Shown here one piece after another: positions 22,752-34,550 of a stretch of DNA of 64,000 bases. Under the pieces are notes generated by a model. It worked only from the letters and a program-made list of their open reading frames with translations, made no database searches and was not told where the DNA came from. Each line of letters starts with the position of its first letter. Position 1 is the first letter of the stretch. Origin of the DNA: Pyricularia pennisetigena (taxonomy: Eukaryota > Ascomycota > Sordariomycetes > Magnaporthales > Pyriculariaceae); NCBI RefSeq assembly GCF_004337985.1, contig NC_043743.1, forward strand, positions 2,588,543-2,652,542. Reading direction: 5' to 3'. The position numbers and the translations under genes are program-made.

Positions 22752-25700
22752 CGCGTTGGAGCGTATTTGAGTTGAAACGGGATTAAGTGTCGTGAGTGTT
22801 CGTCAGGGAGTGAGTATATACGTGAAAATGAGATGCAAAGGCGACGCAGGCGTCGGTCGAAAGCAGCGAGAACGTCTCGAAGGTGTCCAACGCAGACCCA
22901 AGCGATACGAAACGAAGGATGGAGACCGGTGGAAGAGATTGGTTAGGTGGGAAGGGCTTCCTTTCGACCCAGACCCTGCGTCTCCATGTTTGTGTGCTCT
23001 CGATAGTGTTTGTTATTTCATATGCGAGTTGGCGCAAGAGACAATGTAAGAGCCCCTGACGTGAACGGTACGTAAGGCGGGCCAAATGAGAAGCTGGTCA
23101 GTAGGTGAACCAGCGAGGTCGGCGGAGGGAGCTAAGATTCGGCTCGTGTGGACGAATCGGTATTGTCTTGTATGCAGGTAGGTAGGTAGATAAATAGGTA
23201 GGTACCCAAGGCAGGTAAATAGGGAACTCGCAAACTTCAGATGGCGGTGCCTGACTGGTTGGACGGATGCAGGACTGGGAGGGCGGCCAGTTGTGGGTTG
23301 CCTAGTTGTTGTTCTGTTGCTTGCCTGTCAAGCGTTGCATGAGGCCGTGACTGGGTTCCGGGGTGGTTTGCTCTGTCTGGGCGTTGGCGCAGGCCGGCTA
23401 GATAGGACCTAGGCAAGGTTATCGTAGCTGGCGACGACCTCGGTTGGACAGGCGGGCGTGTACAGGCTTTAGTTCTAGCCTACCGTAAATACCCTCCAGG
23501 GGAAGCACTCAAGACAGACCAGAATTTTGTTTTGAAAAACCAGTCTCCCAGAGCTCCAGAGCTACAGAAATGAAAGAAAAGAAGAAGAAAAGCCAACGAC
23601 AATGGCGGGTGATAAGAATACTGGGGTGGAGAAAAGAGAGGCGCTAAACGTTGCTTCTAGGCTTCTCAACCAGCAAAAGTGGACGGAGGTGCGGAGGGCG
23701 GCGGGCGCGCTAGCAACAGCAGCAACAGCGGTAACAGGTGCACGCCCCAAATGCAGTGATGCCAGGGATCACGGACGGAAGCTCTTGACCCACAGTTAGA
23801 GTCATTGGGGCGGGACGGTACACTGCAGACCCGTTCGCCAATTGGCGTCAAGCATGAGTGGTCCCACAGTGGACAGAGGTACAGCCCTGAACTGCTGGTT
23901 CTGTATGACAACGGGCAGAACAATTGAGCAAAATAATTCGCTGGTAAACAAGAGAGAAAAGATGGCAGTCAAAGAAGTCCTACAGCCGCTTGCAATTCTT
24001 TTTCTTCTGATCCGGGAGTAAAATTGTTTAATCAAGCCAGGTTTATCTACATCTACATTTTTATGTACTGACGAACAAGAACTGGTGGAGTACACTTGAG
24101 TGAGTGTATACAGTACATAATCCGCAGCTGCCTACCTATGTGCTCTACGTTATCTGACAGTGCGTTCCCCCAGACAGCAAATAACCGTCGAAAATACTCC
24201 GATCCGGACTCTACAGCAGTAGCGTCACAAACCTACGAAGTAACCGGGCTAGTCTACTGACCTCTCCATACCCCAGAATGCTGCTGCCAGGGCAACTTGA
24301 CGAAAAGAAAGTCGTCGGTAGAGCTTTTTTGGCTGACAATGGAAATTGTTTCAGTGACCTACTACCCACCTCCTGCAAGACCCAAAGCAGCTGAGCATCA
24401 CGCATGGAGCGTACCACGATCTGCCCAAGTGACACTGTTCGCGATAAGCCTATCAAGGTTCCCCCAAGCTCGTGGTCATGGGCCCCCACAGCAAACCTGC
24501 CAGTCATAATGGCAAGTTCCATAGCCATGATGACTGGATTCTCTGCCGCCCTCTTACAGTATTTTCCTTCGCATCTGTTCAGTAAGGTACCGTTATTGGA
24601 ATCACCTATACTGCTGCATACCATAATAGATTAGACTGCAGTAGATTAGACCTTAATCTAGGACAAGAACTACATACAGTAGGCAAAAGCAGAAGCACTC
24701 CAGGAGGCAGGAAAACATATTTCCTCTGTTTCCCTCTCATCGGCTCAATACCAGGAAAAAAGTACATCCAAAATAAGCCTTCAAACCAAGCAGACTACCG
24801 GTAGACGCGTCTGCAGCGCCTCTTATCAGGAACCATCATTCGCTGACTCAGCCTAATCGAGTGCAAGTTATCTTACTACCTACCGAGATCGGCTGTCAGG
24901 CCACGGGGTCCGTTCCCCTATCACCTGCCCGCTTTTGGAACGAACCAAAGTCTCTTCAGTACATCTCCATAGGGTACCTTAGGGTACAAAGCAATGGTCG
25001 CTACCATTCTACATTGCAAGCTTCTGAAGAAAAAAAAAAAAATAAAAAAATAAAAATAAAAATAAAAATCTCCGTCTTTTTTTCCCTCTTGTTCAAGAAA
25101 AGCAAGATCAGACGCCAGTGGTCTTCTGGAAGCTATTTTGAGTGTCGTGACTTGGGCGATTGGTTTTTTGTTTTATTATTCGGTGGTCCCCGTTAATTCA
25201 AGACAAAGATATTGCTTGTAACCTCCCGACACCGGCGAAGTAGTTATGGCGTCACTCAATCACGCTGACCACTAATTCCTCGCCAGGTGAACCTTAGTCT
25301 TGAACGTATCGTTCCTAGCCCCAGTGTCCGGTACTTGCAATGCCAATCACTGCCACAAAATGTGGTACTGTCGACTAATTGACTCATGTTCAATTTGCCA
25401 AGATTCTGACGAGATGGCATGCTGCAGCAACCTCACTCTAGACCAGACAAACTAGGCTAAGTTGACATTACTTTTTTACTAGGAGTCAAAAAGAAAGAAG
25501 AAAAAAAAGTTCAACAACCGACCGATGTAAACTGCTCTTCTCCGGTCGGTTACCCGCTTCCTGCGGCGGCGTGCTACCGAATGTCTTGCTTGACCTCTGC
25601 ATATCTCTCTCCACACATCTATCCAACAACTGCGGTACACCGTTGCATCCGCTTGACCCGGCCCCGCCAGCTCCGCTTAATCAGTTTTGCGGCGGAAACT

Positions 25701-25988
25701 CAAGGGGGCTGATCAGGCAAGATTTTGCGGAGTACCCTGTCACTTTTAATGTCTAGTCTGTGCATTCAAAACATGAATATCATTCAGTGATGGCAGCCAG
25801 CACAAGGCTTCTTGTTGCTTCGGCATCGCCAGTGTCTAGACTAGGCTCAGGAATCATGGCCTTGAACATATTTATCCTAGGAACAGAATCGGCGAAATAT
25901 ATACCTGCATCAAATCCTTCCCAAACACCCAATATTGGTCCCATCATACTCATCCTGCGTGTTGTTCATAACAGTATATATCAGTCCA
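22752..25988. other. 3.2-kb gene-free stretch upstream of ATG13
   Basis: The largest part is likely ATG13 promoter and 5' UTR plus the SNF2 3' flank. It contains a dense AGGTAGGTA block (23175-23207), further TACCTACC-type words (about 24131 and 24875), and an A-rich run with AAAAAT repeats (about 25027-25069). CTAGACTA occurs at 25836. Short frames on both strands have no family resemblance. No transposon ends were recognised. Confidence 0.5.
23175..23207. repeat. AGGTA-type tandem repeat in the ATG13 upstream region
   Basis: Imperfect GGTA tetranucleotide repeats (three units, an interruption GATAAAT, two more units) about 425-455 nt upstream of the ATG13 start codon. Confidence 0.85.
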
Positions 25989-28900
25989 TCACCAACGCCT
26001 ATCAAAAACTGAAGGCACAGGAGGTCGCACCGGCTTCCTCCTCGCACCATTCGATGATCCGATTGATTCCCGACCGCCTGCATCAACTACCGAGCCAATA
26101 TCGCTACTCCTGTCTCTGGTGAATAGCGCCAACATCTCCTGCAGACCGAGCTTGAGGGCATCCTTCTTCTTCATGCCACCCTCGATTGCCTGTTCGGCGA
26201 GCAGGCGTTTCTTGTTTTGCAGTTCCAGAATCCGCTCCTCGACCGACTTGCCGACGGTCAGCTTGTACACAATGACATCAACCGTCTGCGTGAGACGGTG
26301 AACTCTGTCAATTGCCTGTTCCTCGACAAACTGTGTATTGGGCAGCCTTGGTGTCAGTTAATTTTTCAACGAATAATCATAAAAGACCATAAAATGCGGA
26401 AAATAAGGAGAAATATAACGAACCGGATTCCAGAATGGTTCCAAAATGACTACCCTGGTAGCTGCCGTTAAGTTCAGACCTAGGGAGCCGCACTTCAGAC
26501 TACACAGTAAAATGCGTGTCTTTGGATCGTTGCGGAGGGAGTGAAGACTTTCCTCACGCAAGTCATTCTTCATGCTGCCTTCGTATCGTGTGTACTTGAA
26601 ACCCTCTCGGTCAAAGAAGGGCGCAACCAGATCCAACATAGATGTAAACTGCGAGAACACAATAAACTTGTGCTCGTGGACCTCTTTGTGTAGAATCTCC
26701 AGCAGCTGTCGTATTTTGGCTGATGGGACAACACGGCCATTTTCCTCGTGAGCGAAGGCATCATCGGCGGAATCGTACTCGGACTCGTCAACGCCAGAAT
26801 CTACATCAGAATCGGTTTCTGAACCAGAGCCAGAGTCGGAGTCGGAATCCGCTTGTTGGCTGCCCTGCTTGCTGGCGAGCTTAGAGACTGACACAAGGCT
26901 AGAATCTTCCTCCGAGTCGGGCTCTCGCGTCTTTGAGCGGTCGTCCTTCTCGTCATCGACAATGAAACTGTCAAGGCGACTCCCATCTTCATCCTCGGAA
27001 TGATGGATCGAGTCCTCCGTGTTGAGCCATTCACCACCACCCTCACAATTCTCGTCTTCCTCACCGCCCGCTTTACCGAGACGGAGCGATCCCCTTTGAT
27101 TCTCACCGACTATCCAGCTGCCATCGTCTTCTTCATCGTCGCTATCTAGCACAGCGGGTCGGTGCCTCGCTTTGCGCGACTTGACTTCGACCTTGACCTC
27201 TTCCTTGACAATCTTCTTCTTGACCTTCTTGGACCGCCTACGGTCCTGCCCTTCGTTGTTGAATGCGGCCCGGTCCTTATCACAAGCCTCACAAACCACT
27301 TTCCCAGCGCTGACTTCATCTTTCGAGAGATTGCTCATGCAGACGTCGCATTGCTTAGACTCAACACCCATGCCGCCGAACATGTCAGCAAGGGCATCAA
27401 CGTCGGCATCGGTCGCTGATTTCATCGGCTGGGCCGTGTCCATTGATAGTGCATCCTTTTCCTTCTCCATCTTGATGCCGACCAGCCTCGGGTGGTTACA
27501 TGCCTGGCGAAGACGTAGTAGCAGTACCAGAGCGTTGGCGTAGTTGACCTTGCCCTTCATCATCCTCTGCAGACTCTCATCCGCGCGATCCTCAAGTCTG
27601 TTGTAGAACTTGCGCTCTGCCGGCGAGAACTCAGCGGTAACAGTGACAACCTTCCGCTCTGTTACCTTGAAGGCAGGGGCAGGGGGCATTTGTCCATCGC
27701 CCTTCTTCGCAGCCGCCTCAAGTGCTTTCTTGCCACCCGGGTTCAAAGCGCCCTCCTCTTTAAGGACATCCTTGGTGCGACGCTTCATGAAGCAACGCAG
27801 CAGGCTATGAAGTCGACGAATGGCTAGATGGCCTTTGCCGTTCTTCATGGGTTGGTCGATGTACTCACGCCAGTGTTTAAGATCATCGTAAGGGGCAATG
27901 CGCAAGAACGAGACTAAACTCTGGAGCTCGTCGAGGTTGTTCTGCATCGGAGTACCGGTAAGACACCACCTGAACTCTGAGCGCAGAGCACAACATGCCT
28001 TCGTGGCTTTCGCGTTGCGGTTCTTGATGCTATGTGCTTCATCAAGAATGACACGGAACCAGTGGATGCCGAAGCACCCAGCACCGACAGCATCAGTCGA
28101 ATGGCCATGTTCTGAAACAAGAATCTGGTATGTCGTGATGACCACGTCGTACTTTTGCAGATCTGTGTACCTCTTCGTCCGGCTGGGGCCATGATGGACA
28201 CAGACGTTGAGCTTGTGAGACGGCAAGACTTTTTCGGCAATCTCAGCCTCCCATTGTCGAATAAGAGCCAAAGGTGCAACCACTAGGGTCCCCTTGCCGA
28301 TTCCCTCGTAGTGTTTCTTCCATCCCTTTTCATCCTTGTTGGGCTTTGGACTGCTGACGATGAGCGATATTGACTGAAGTGTTTTTCCCAGACCCATGTC
28401 GTCCGCCAAGATGCCTCCTTTGGGTACCTTACCTCGCTTGACAGGTCCCAGTTCGCGGCCCTTCATCCATTCCACTCCTTCTTGTTGATGCGGCAGTAGC
28501 TTGACTGTAATGCCTTCAAGAGAACCGTCGTCAACCTTTTCCTCTGCTTCAATTCCCTGTCCGCTGTTTTCGTCCTGTTCCTCTTCATCCATGCCTCCCT
28601 CTAGCAACGCCTTGAGATCGTCATTCGCCTTCTTTGGGTCTGTGTAGAAAACATTGTCATCGAATGCTGCTGATTGAGTGTATGCCGATGAGCCAGCTGT
28701 TTTGCTGTCGCGCTGCGCAGGGAGGGAATTGTATAACGGAAGAGGAGGCGCTTTGATGTCGTTATATTTGAGGGCGCTTGGCCCTGACACCTTGGTGCCG
28801 CGGTGATGTTCAGGGCGATTCCGAGGCTGAAGGAAAACATTTGGCTGCTTCTTTTCCTTTTTGTAGAGTGAAGAAAATGCTTTTGGTTGTGGTTTCGAGT

Positions 28901-29087
28901 TCATATTTGTTGGCCTGCCAAACTCGGGTGCAGGGCTACCCGTAATATCGATCGCATCCCGGCTTCCATGAGATGGCTGCAGCGGAGACTTTGGCTGGGA
29001 TTTTGCTGCCTCAGAGAGCATTTGAGAACTGACGAACTGTAGGTCATCGTCCGAGAAGGACGCGCTGCGAGAGCGCACCATGACCAC
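25989..29087 (-). CDS. SNF2-family DNA-dependent ATPase (Rad5/16/Uls1-like group)
   Basis: Exons 29087-26424 and 26330-25989 (intron 26331-26423, GTTCGT...CAG, join EPFWNPFVEEQAIDRVHRL); 1001 residues. SNF2_N motifs are Q-like LLPHQQEGVEWM near 200, Walker A DDMGLGKT near 225, DEAH near 347 and LTGTPMQNN near 378. Helicase-C motifs are FIVFSQFTSMLDLV near 800, SLKCGSLGLNLTAATRVV and VHRLTQT. Between the lobes is only a short CxxC...CxxC pair (CDVC ... CEAC, about 579-600) where Rad5/Uls1 relatives carry a full RING, then a Lys-rich and a very acidic Ser/Asp insert. It likely remodels chromatin or displaces DNA-bound proteins in the nucleus. The exact orthologue is not resolved. Confidence 0.9.
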
Positions 29088-29841
29088 AAGCGTGCGGCGG
29101 CGAGGCGTGCGGTCAATTGACGACGGGCGGTGAATGCTCGGTGCTATCAGGTCTATTAAAGGGTGCTCGAGGTCTCGCTTCGAAGCTCGTTGTTTGCTGC
29201 GTGATTTGCAGAATAGTATTTCCGGATCTTAAGCAATGCTGTTCACAGGTCTGAATGCAAAGTCTGTGCCTGGTTTTCTTGCACAAGTGTTGGTGGCGTT
29301 AACAGGGTCCTTTTCCCCACTGCACGTATTGCACAGGCTGCGAAGGGAGACTTATTCGGAATTAACGCGCATACCTCATGTAGCGAATAATAAGTCGACT
29401 CTTGATACTGTGACGAGAACAGTAGTTCTACTGTTACCTATCAGATTTGTTGCTGAAAAAGAAATGAATCTTTGGAGTGGCGAAACACAAATGGTCCGGG
29501 AAAACTGTCTGATTACCAGTAGTACCATTCTGTTCTTGTTGGTCGCCATTCACCCGTTTGTCAACATACGAAATGTTGCACCTAGCAACCGTTAGGCAGC
29601 AGGCCCCTCTTTTTGGAGTTGAAGTGGGGGTGGGGAATTAGATCACGTGTACCCTTGATCGTGACCAACCCAGTTCCTGAAATCTGCCCAAGTGCTTGTT
29701 TACGGTTACCGATCAAGAATTTCCCGATCTTCAGATAGTGTAGCATTATGACCAGGACTACTACGTAGTAAGTTTTCGGCACCAAAGAACTCAAAATCTA
29801 GTGATGCCAGGATTTGGCCCACGACTTGATCCATCTGAGAA
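29088..29841. other. intergenic between SNF2 start and P450 stop
   Basis: About 0.75 kb. A 119-codon open frame on the plus strand has no family features and unlikely composition. Nothing else recognised. Confidence 0.5.
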
Positions 29842-31496
29842 TTACCTAGCAACGTTCCGCTTCCTCACAAACACCGGCAATCCACCTTGCATTGGCAATG
29901 TCAATGAGCTCTTGCTCACCCTTTCCTGCCGCTCGTCATAAGCAGGCCTGAAGTCAAAGTTCGTGACAATTGCAGGCAGGACTTGCACCGCAATGACGTC
30001 TGCCATCTTCTTACCCAAACACATTCGAGCCCCGCCGTTGAAAACGGGATACTCGGCCGCGCTTCTGGCGGCAAGAGATTTACCGTCAGCAGATAGCCAT
30101 CTCTCTGGCCGGAACTCGTCGACGTCCGGGCCCCAGATTGCTTTAGACCTATTCATGGCCCAAGGACACCAAACGACGACTGACGAGGCCGGCAGAAAGG
30201 TACCGTCCGGAAGTGTCGTTTCCCGGACGCACTGCTTAATCTCGAATGGTATCGGTGGGTAGAAGCGCATCGTTTCGTAGAATACTGCCATTGTATAAGG
30301 CGCTGAAGATGGCTTGAGCAGAGTGGTGTTGTGGCCTGCGGAATCATCCATTGGGCTAGTGAGTTCTGCTGTTTCAGCACGTATACGATCAATAACCTCA
30401 GGATGTTGCATGAGAAGATATGATGTCCAAGTCAAGGCTTGGGCGACAGTGTCTCGTCCTGTTAACTTGTTAGAACTATCCAGGCCGTTCGTTGTTGATG
30501 CTCGAATTGCTGTCAAATGGAGAAGGTTGCCTTGCAGAAGACGGAAAAAGACATCTTACCAGCAGACAAATAATTAAGAGCAGCATCAGCAACCAGTTTC
30601 TCATCCCCTATGCAGTCAAGAAGAGACTGTATCAAGCTCCCCGATATCTCCTCTAAACCATCATGTTCCGAGTCTGCGTTGGCCTTGGGCAAAGTTTCCG
30701 AAAGTTTCTCAGCAGCTGTGCGATGACATGTTGCATTGGCAACTATCTTTCGGCCATGTTCTTTTACTATAGCAATAGAACGCCGTAACTTTGAGCCTGT
30801 GAAAAGTTCTGTAACGAACCAAAGAGGGTTCTGGAAGCGTTCGGCCGTGGCCCCCGATGCATAGTCAAATGCAACGCTGAAATCGTCACCAGCGTGCATT
30901 TCCATGTTATACGCCATCTTCCCCATCAACTGAGAAGTAATCCCATGAAAAACTTCCTGGAGATCCACCACGGTCTGTCCGTCCGCCTTGTTTTCCAGCC
31001 ATCTGATGTTTTCGTTCAGATAACGAGGCAGCGCCACATCAGTTAACACCCGCAGATTGCTCGTGCTCAAAAAGTTCAGACCAGCTTTGCGCTGAGCCCT
31101 CCACGGTTCGCCATCAACATTGATGATGCCATGCCCAAACAGGTCGTCAGACCGCTCCTTGAAGAAGGCGCCCTTGTTGAAAAGTGCCTCGTTCTTGAAG
31201 ACATACTCCAGGCACCTTGGATCATTGATGACGACACCGGGAGGCAGCGTCGGGACCGTGATCTGGTACGTCTCCAGGCCAAATTCCCTCTCGCGCTGGT
31301 GGAACCACGCGAATAGCTTCTGCCGGGGCTGCAGAAAAACGATGCCATTTCCGACAAATGGGAGCGAATCTCGCGGCTTCTTAAGCGGGATGCCATTCCG
31401 CTTTAGTCGAGGTGCTGCGAGAAAAGTGTACAGAACAAGCAATGCTACCGGGACCAGGATTGCAGGCGTCCACGAACTAAAGTCGAGAAGCGTCAT
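29842..31496 (-). CDS. cytochrome P450, CYP52/CYP86-like fatty-acid hydroxylase type
   Basis: Exons 31496-30560 and 30458-29842 (intron 30459-30559, GTAAGA...CAG) give 517 residues. The N-terminal membrane anchor is ILVPVALLVLYTFLA. The I-helix appears as SAGRDTVAQALTW across the exon join, the K-helix ExxR as FYETMRFYPP, the meander as FRPERWLS, and the heme loop as FNGGARMCLG with Cys ligand. The GRDT motif and the overall layout resemble CYP52/CYP86/CYP63-type omega-hydroxylases of alkanes and fatty acids, but the substrate is inferred only from that. The start codon gives a standard hydrophobic anchor; an in-frame ATG at 31547 would put a basic leader before it. No neighbouring metabolite-cluster genes. 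Confidence 0.92.
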
Positions 31497-32366
31497 AGTT
31501 CGAGGCGGTTGTTGCGCGCAGACCAAGCGCTTGCTTTTAGGTTTCAAGGCTCTGTACAGGGTTGGAGACTTTCCATCTCATCGCAAAAATGACAATCGGG
31601 AAACGGAAATGAATGCACGTAAAGTAGCTTGTCGTCATGTCCCGTTTGGGATGGGACAATTGTCGGGAGGTTGCACTTAAGCTTCGAGGGCAAAATTGGA
31701 AGCTACAAGTCGAAAGTACTGTAAGGCCCTTATTATAGTGTGGTACAGACAGAGTAAGGTACGAATCGCCAGATGCCATTGGGATTTAGCATGGTAATTA
31801 GTACTTATTATTATAGGCGGGTAATACGGCACATCCTGGATCAACAAGGGTACGGCGTATCGTACGTGGTCATGGTTGGCACTCTTGTATCTTGGGCGCC
31901 ACATAACACAACCAGACCAATTGTATCCCTCTAAAAGAGACAGGTTAACCAACGAGTCTTGATGCCGACCCACCGGTACTCGAACATGTACCGGTTCTAG
32001 CCACAACCGAGCGTTCCACGTCAAATAAGCCTCTTCTATGGATACTGCGACTAGGATGTGCATGCTGAAATTTTAGTGCGCTTGCCAGGTACGGAAGCTG
32101 CGTCACCACTTTTTTTTTTTACAAGGGCAGCTTGTGCAGGAAGTGGGCCTTGGTGTTCATTCGTATGTGTTGGTTGCGTTCATCATGACACTCATCCAGC
32201 AGTACATTTCCATCTCTGATCATAAATTGATCAAAGATTCCGTTACCTTTTACCACTACGCGGTCTTCTAATACATTCAAATACAATACACACACATACA
32301 TACATACAAAATACCAAGCAGAAGTACCAGCACTACTACAAATTGTTAACCCACATATAGATCGCA
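31497..32366. other. intergenic, divergent promoter region
   Basis: 0.87 kb between the divergent P450 and methyltransferase-like genes. A poly-T run lies at about 32109-32120 and CATACATACATAC repeats just upstream of the plus-strand start (about 32294-32307). No gene seen. Confidence 0.5.
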
Positions 32367-33408
32367 ATGTCGAAATCTTTCCCGCGCATACACGCCTTTG
32401 AGATTGACGATCAGCCCTGGTATGCAGAGATAGTTTTGCAGAAACCCTCCCGGTTCTAATGGCGATTAGTGTCCCTAACTATATCCCACAAACATATCCA
32501 GGTTCCCTTCTTTCCTCCGGCAACGTGTCCAAACCGTTCTTCGGCTCACGTGGGAGGCAAGTATCCCAATTTTGCAATCAAGCTCGCCTGCAGAGCGCGT
32601 GGCCCGCCTCTTGAGAGAGCAGCTTGACTCAATTGATGATTATGGCTTCATCGACTTCTGCGCGGGAGCTGGCGGCCCGACGCCCGCCATCGAGAAGTAT
32701 GTAAATGCCAACAGGGATCCCAGCAAGGCCGGCATCCCTTTCATCATGACGGACCTTTACCCGCACGTCAAGAGCTGGGAGCGAGATGCTGCGCGCTCAC
32801 CCAATATCAGCTACGTCTCCAAGCCCGTTGACGCCACGGCCGCGCCTGACTTCCTGCTGGACCGGTTTCGCGGTAGCAAGGAAAGCTCGTCAAGCTCGGG
32901 CGGCGACGGGATTGTGAGTTACGCCGAGATGGCTGCCATGAAGAAGTCGGACCATGCAATCAAACCTCGCAAGATTTTCCGCCTCTTCAACCTCGCGTTC
33001 CACCACTTTGACGACCCGCTGGCCAAGTCGATCCTTGCCGATACAGTCAGGACGTCGGACGCCTTTGGCATTTTTGAACTCCAGCAGCGCACCTTGTCGA
33101 GCTTCATGATGCTCAACATCCTGTATTTGTCCATCTTCGTCGTTGCGCCGTTTTACGCGCTAATGAATCTCGACCTGGTGGCCTTTGTTTTCACCTGGTT
33201 CTTGCCCATCATCCCGGTCGTCGTCACCTTCGACGGCTACATCTCGAGTCTTCGCACTCGCACCCCTGACGAGGTCGAGGCACTGTTAAGGTCCTGCGGA
33301 GCCGGGAATGCCGAGGACTGGGAGATCAGGGGCGGCACCGAGCGGCACTTTTGGCCATTTGGGTACCTGGAGTGGATCATCTGCACCAAGAAGTCCTCAG
33401 CCAGTTAG
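32367..33408 (+). CDS. unrecognised membrane protein with methyltransferase-like motif
   Basis: Exons 32367-32419 and 32502-33408 (intron 32420-32501, GTATGC...CAG, join QPWFPSFLRQRVQ); 319 residues. An internal AG|GCAAGT at about 32555 could be a GC donor, but the frame reads straight through and the next acceptor would leave a 26-nt intron, so none was placed. FIDFCAGAGGPTP (about 67-80) resembles a class I methyltransferase motif I. The strand-loop that follows (PFIMTDLYP) looks like an acidic motif II. Later come FRLFNLAFHHFDD and two adjacent hydrophobic segments (about 218-240 and 243-263) before a charged tail. It could be a membrane-bound SAM-dependent enzyme or a diverged relative that has lost activity. 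I do not recognise the family. Confidence 0.8.
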
Positions 33409-34550
33409 AAAGGGAAGGACAAAGAGTACCTGTTTCCCCCTGTGGATGATGACGACGAGGGCGGCCGGAGTGGAAACGAGGAATTTGTCGATGCATGTGA
33501 AAAACCTGTGTCAGTTTGAGGTACGGTGTGGGCGAATGATCCCTTGCGACCACCATAAGCAATGCAAGGTGGCAAACCACAGTTCCAGAGACGGAAGGGC
33601 AATGCCTGGAAAACATTCGAATTTAGCGAGTAAGGGTCTGACTGAGGGGATGCGTCCAAAAATGTTGCAAGCCCGCCGCATCGCCTACAAAGAGGTGAAT
33701 AAGTCGCGCATAGGGGGACCTGATCATGGTAGCGATTTACATATCGAAAAAAAGCATCAATTTCAATGAACTTCATAAACCGTAAGAGAACCATTGGTTG
33801 CAGTCTATATCCACAAGGAGCAGGACAGTCCAATATATAGCCGGGTTTGAAGCAGGGTTGGACGCTTGAAATGGAATAGACAACAAAGGCCGACAGGTTT
33901 GTAGCTACAAAAAGGTGGGGATGTAGAAGCTTGGCCTGGTAGATCGACTGATTCCGATTGCACATGTTTCTACCGCCCACGCGAAGATTACCAAGGTTGG
34001 CAGGTTCAAGGATTCCCTGGCGAGTAGAATCGCATGCACAACGCGAGCTTTCTCGAGGGATTTCAGAAGGAATCATAGGCGCCAGGATACCAATCCACCC
34101 AACTTCAGACATTCCAGAAGCAATCAAATGAAGTCTCAATCTTTTTATTTTCGTCTAATTCATCCCACTTTCTCCTAGCCAGGGATGTGATTCCCTTGGG
34201 ACTATAAAAACGTCATCCACCCCCACGCAACCCACGCAAGCACCTTATTCTTCCAATCTCCATGAGTCGCCGTGAAGAATAAAACCAAATAAAAATAAAC
34301 CGATGAACAGAAATCATTCCCATGTCATACCTAATTTTCAAGAGGTAAAGGCTGACTACCCAAAACAAAAAAAGGGACGTAAACAAAAAACCAGAATATA
34401 TGACCAAAGAGGCTTGAAGAAAATGATCCCGTGCAAAACCATAAATTACGACATGATAAGGAGAAAAAAAAAGGGGGGGCTTATCTCAACCTTTGTCAAC
34501 GAGATGAAAGCCGGAACAGCCAAAAGCGAAAGGTGAAGAGATCATGCCAA
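33409..34550. other. intergenic, convergent 3' ends
   Basis: 1.1 kb between convergent genes. The minus-strand frame 33405-34139 has no recognisable motif and is judged chance. AT-rich near 34290-34480. No RNA gene recognised. Confidence 0.5.

Noticed and set aside
23602..23799. 65-codon plus-strand frame starting MAGDKNTG
   Set aside because: Short helical-looking frame with a reasonable start, but no splice continuation and no recognisable family.
24611..24662. Direct repeats of AGATTAGA as a transposon remnant
   Set aside because: Too short, with no terminal inverted repeats or target-site duplications visible.
29236..29595. 119-codon plus-strand frame upstream of the SNF2 gene
   Set aside because: No conserved motif and no splice partners; in promoter DNA.
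32555..32582. Possible GC-AG intron (AG|GCAAGT) in the methyltransferase-like gene
   Set aside because: The nearest acceptor would leave an intron of about 26 nt, too short to splice, and the frame reads through without a stop.
33405..34139. 244-codon minus-strand frame between convergent genes
   Set aside because: Composition is unlike a protein, no motif is visible, and it overlaps the stop of the neighbouring gene. Treated as chance.
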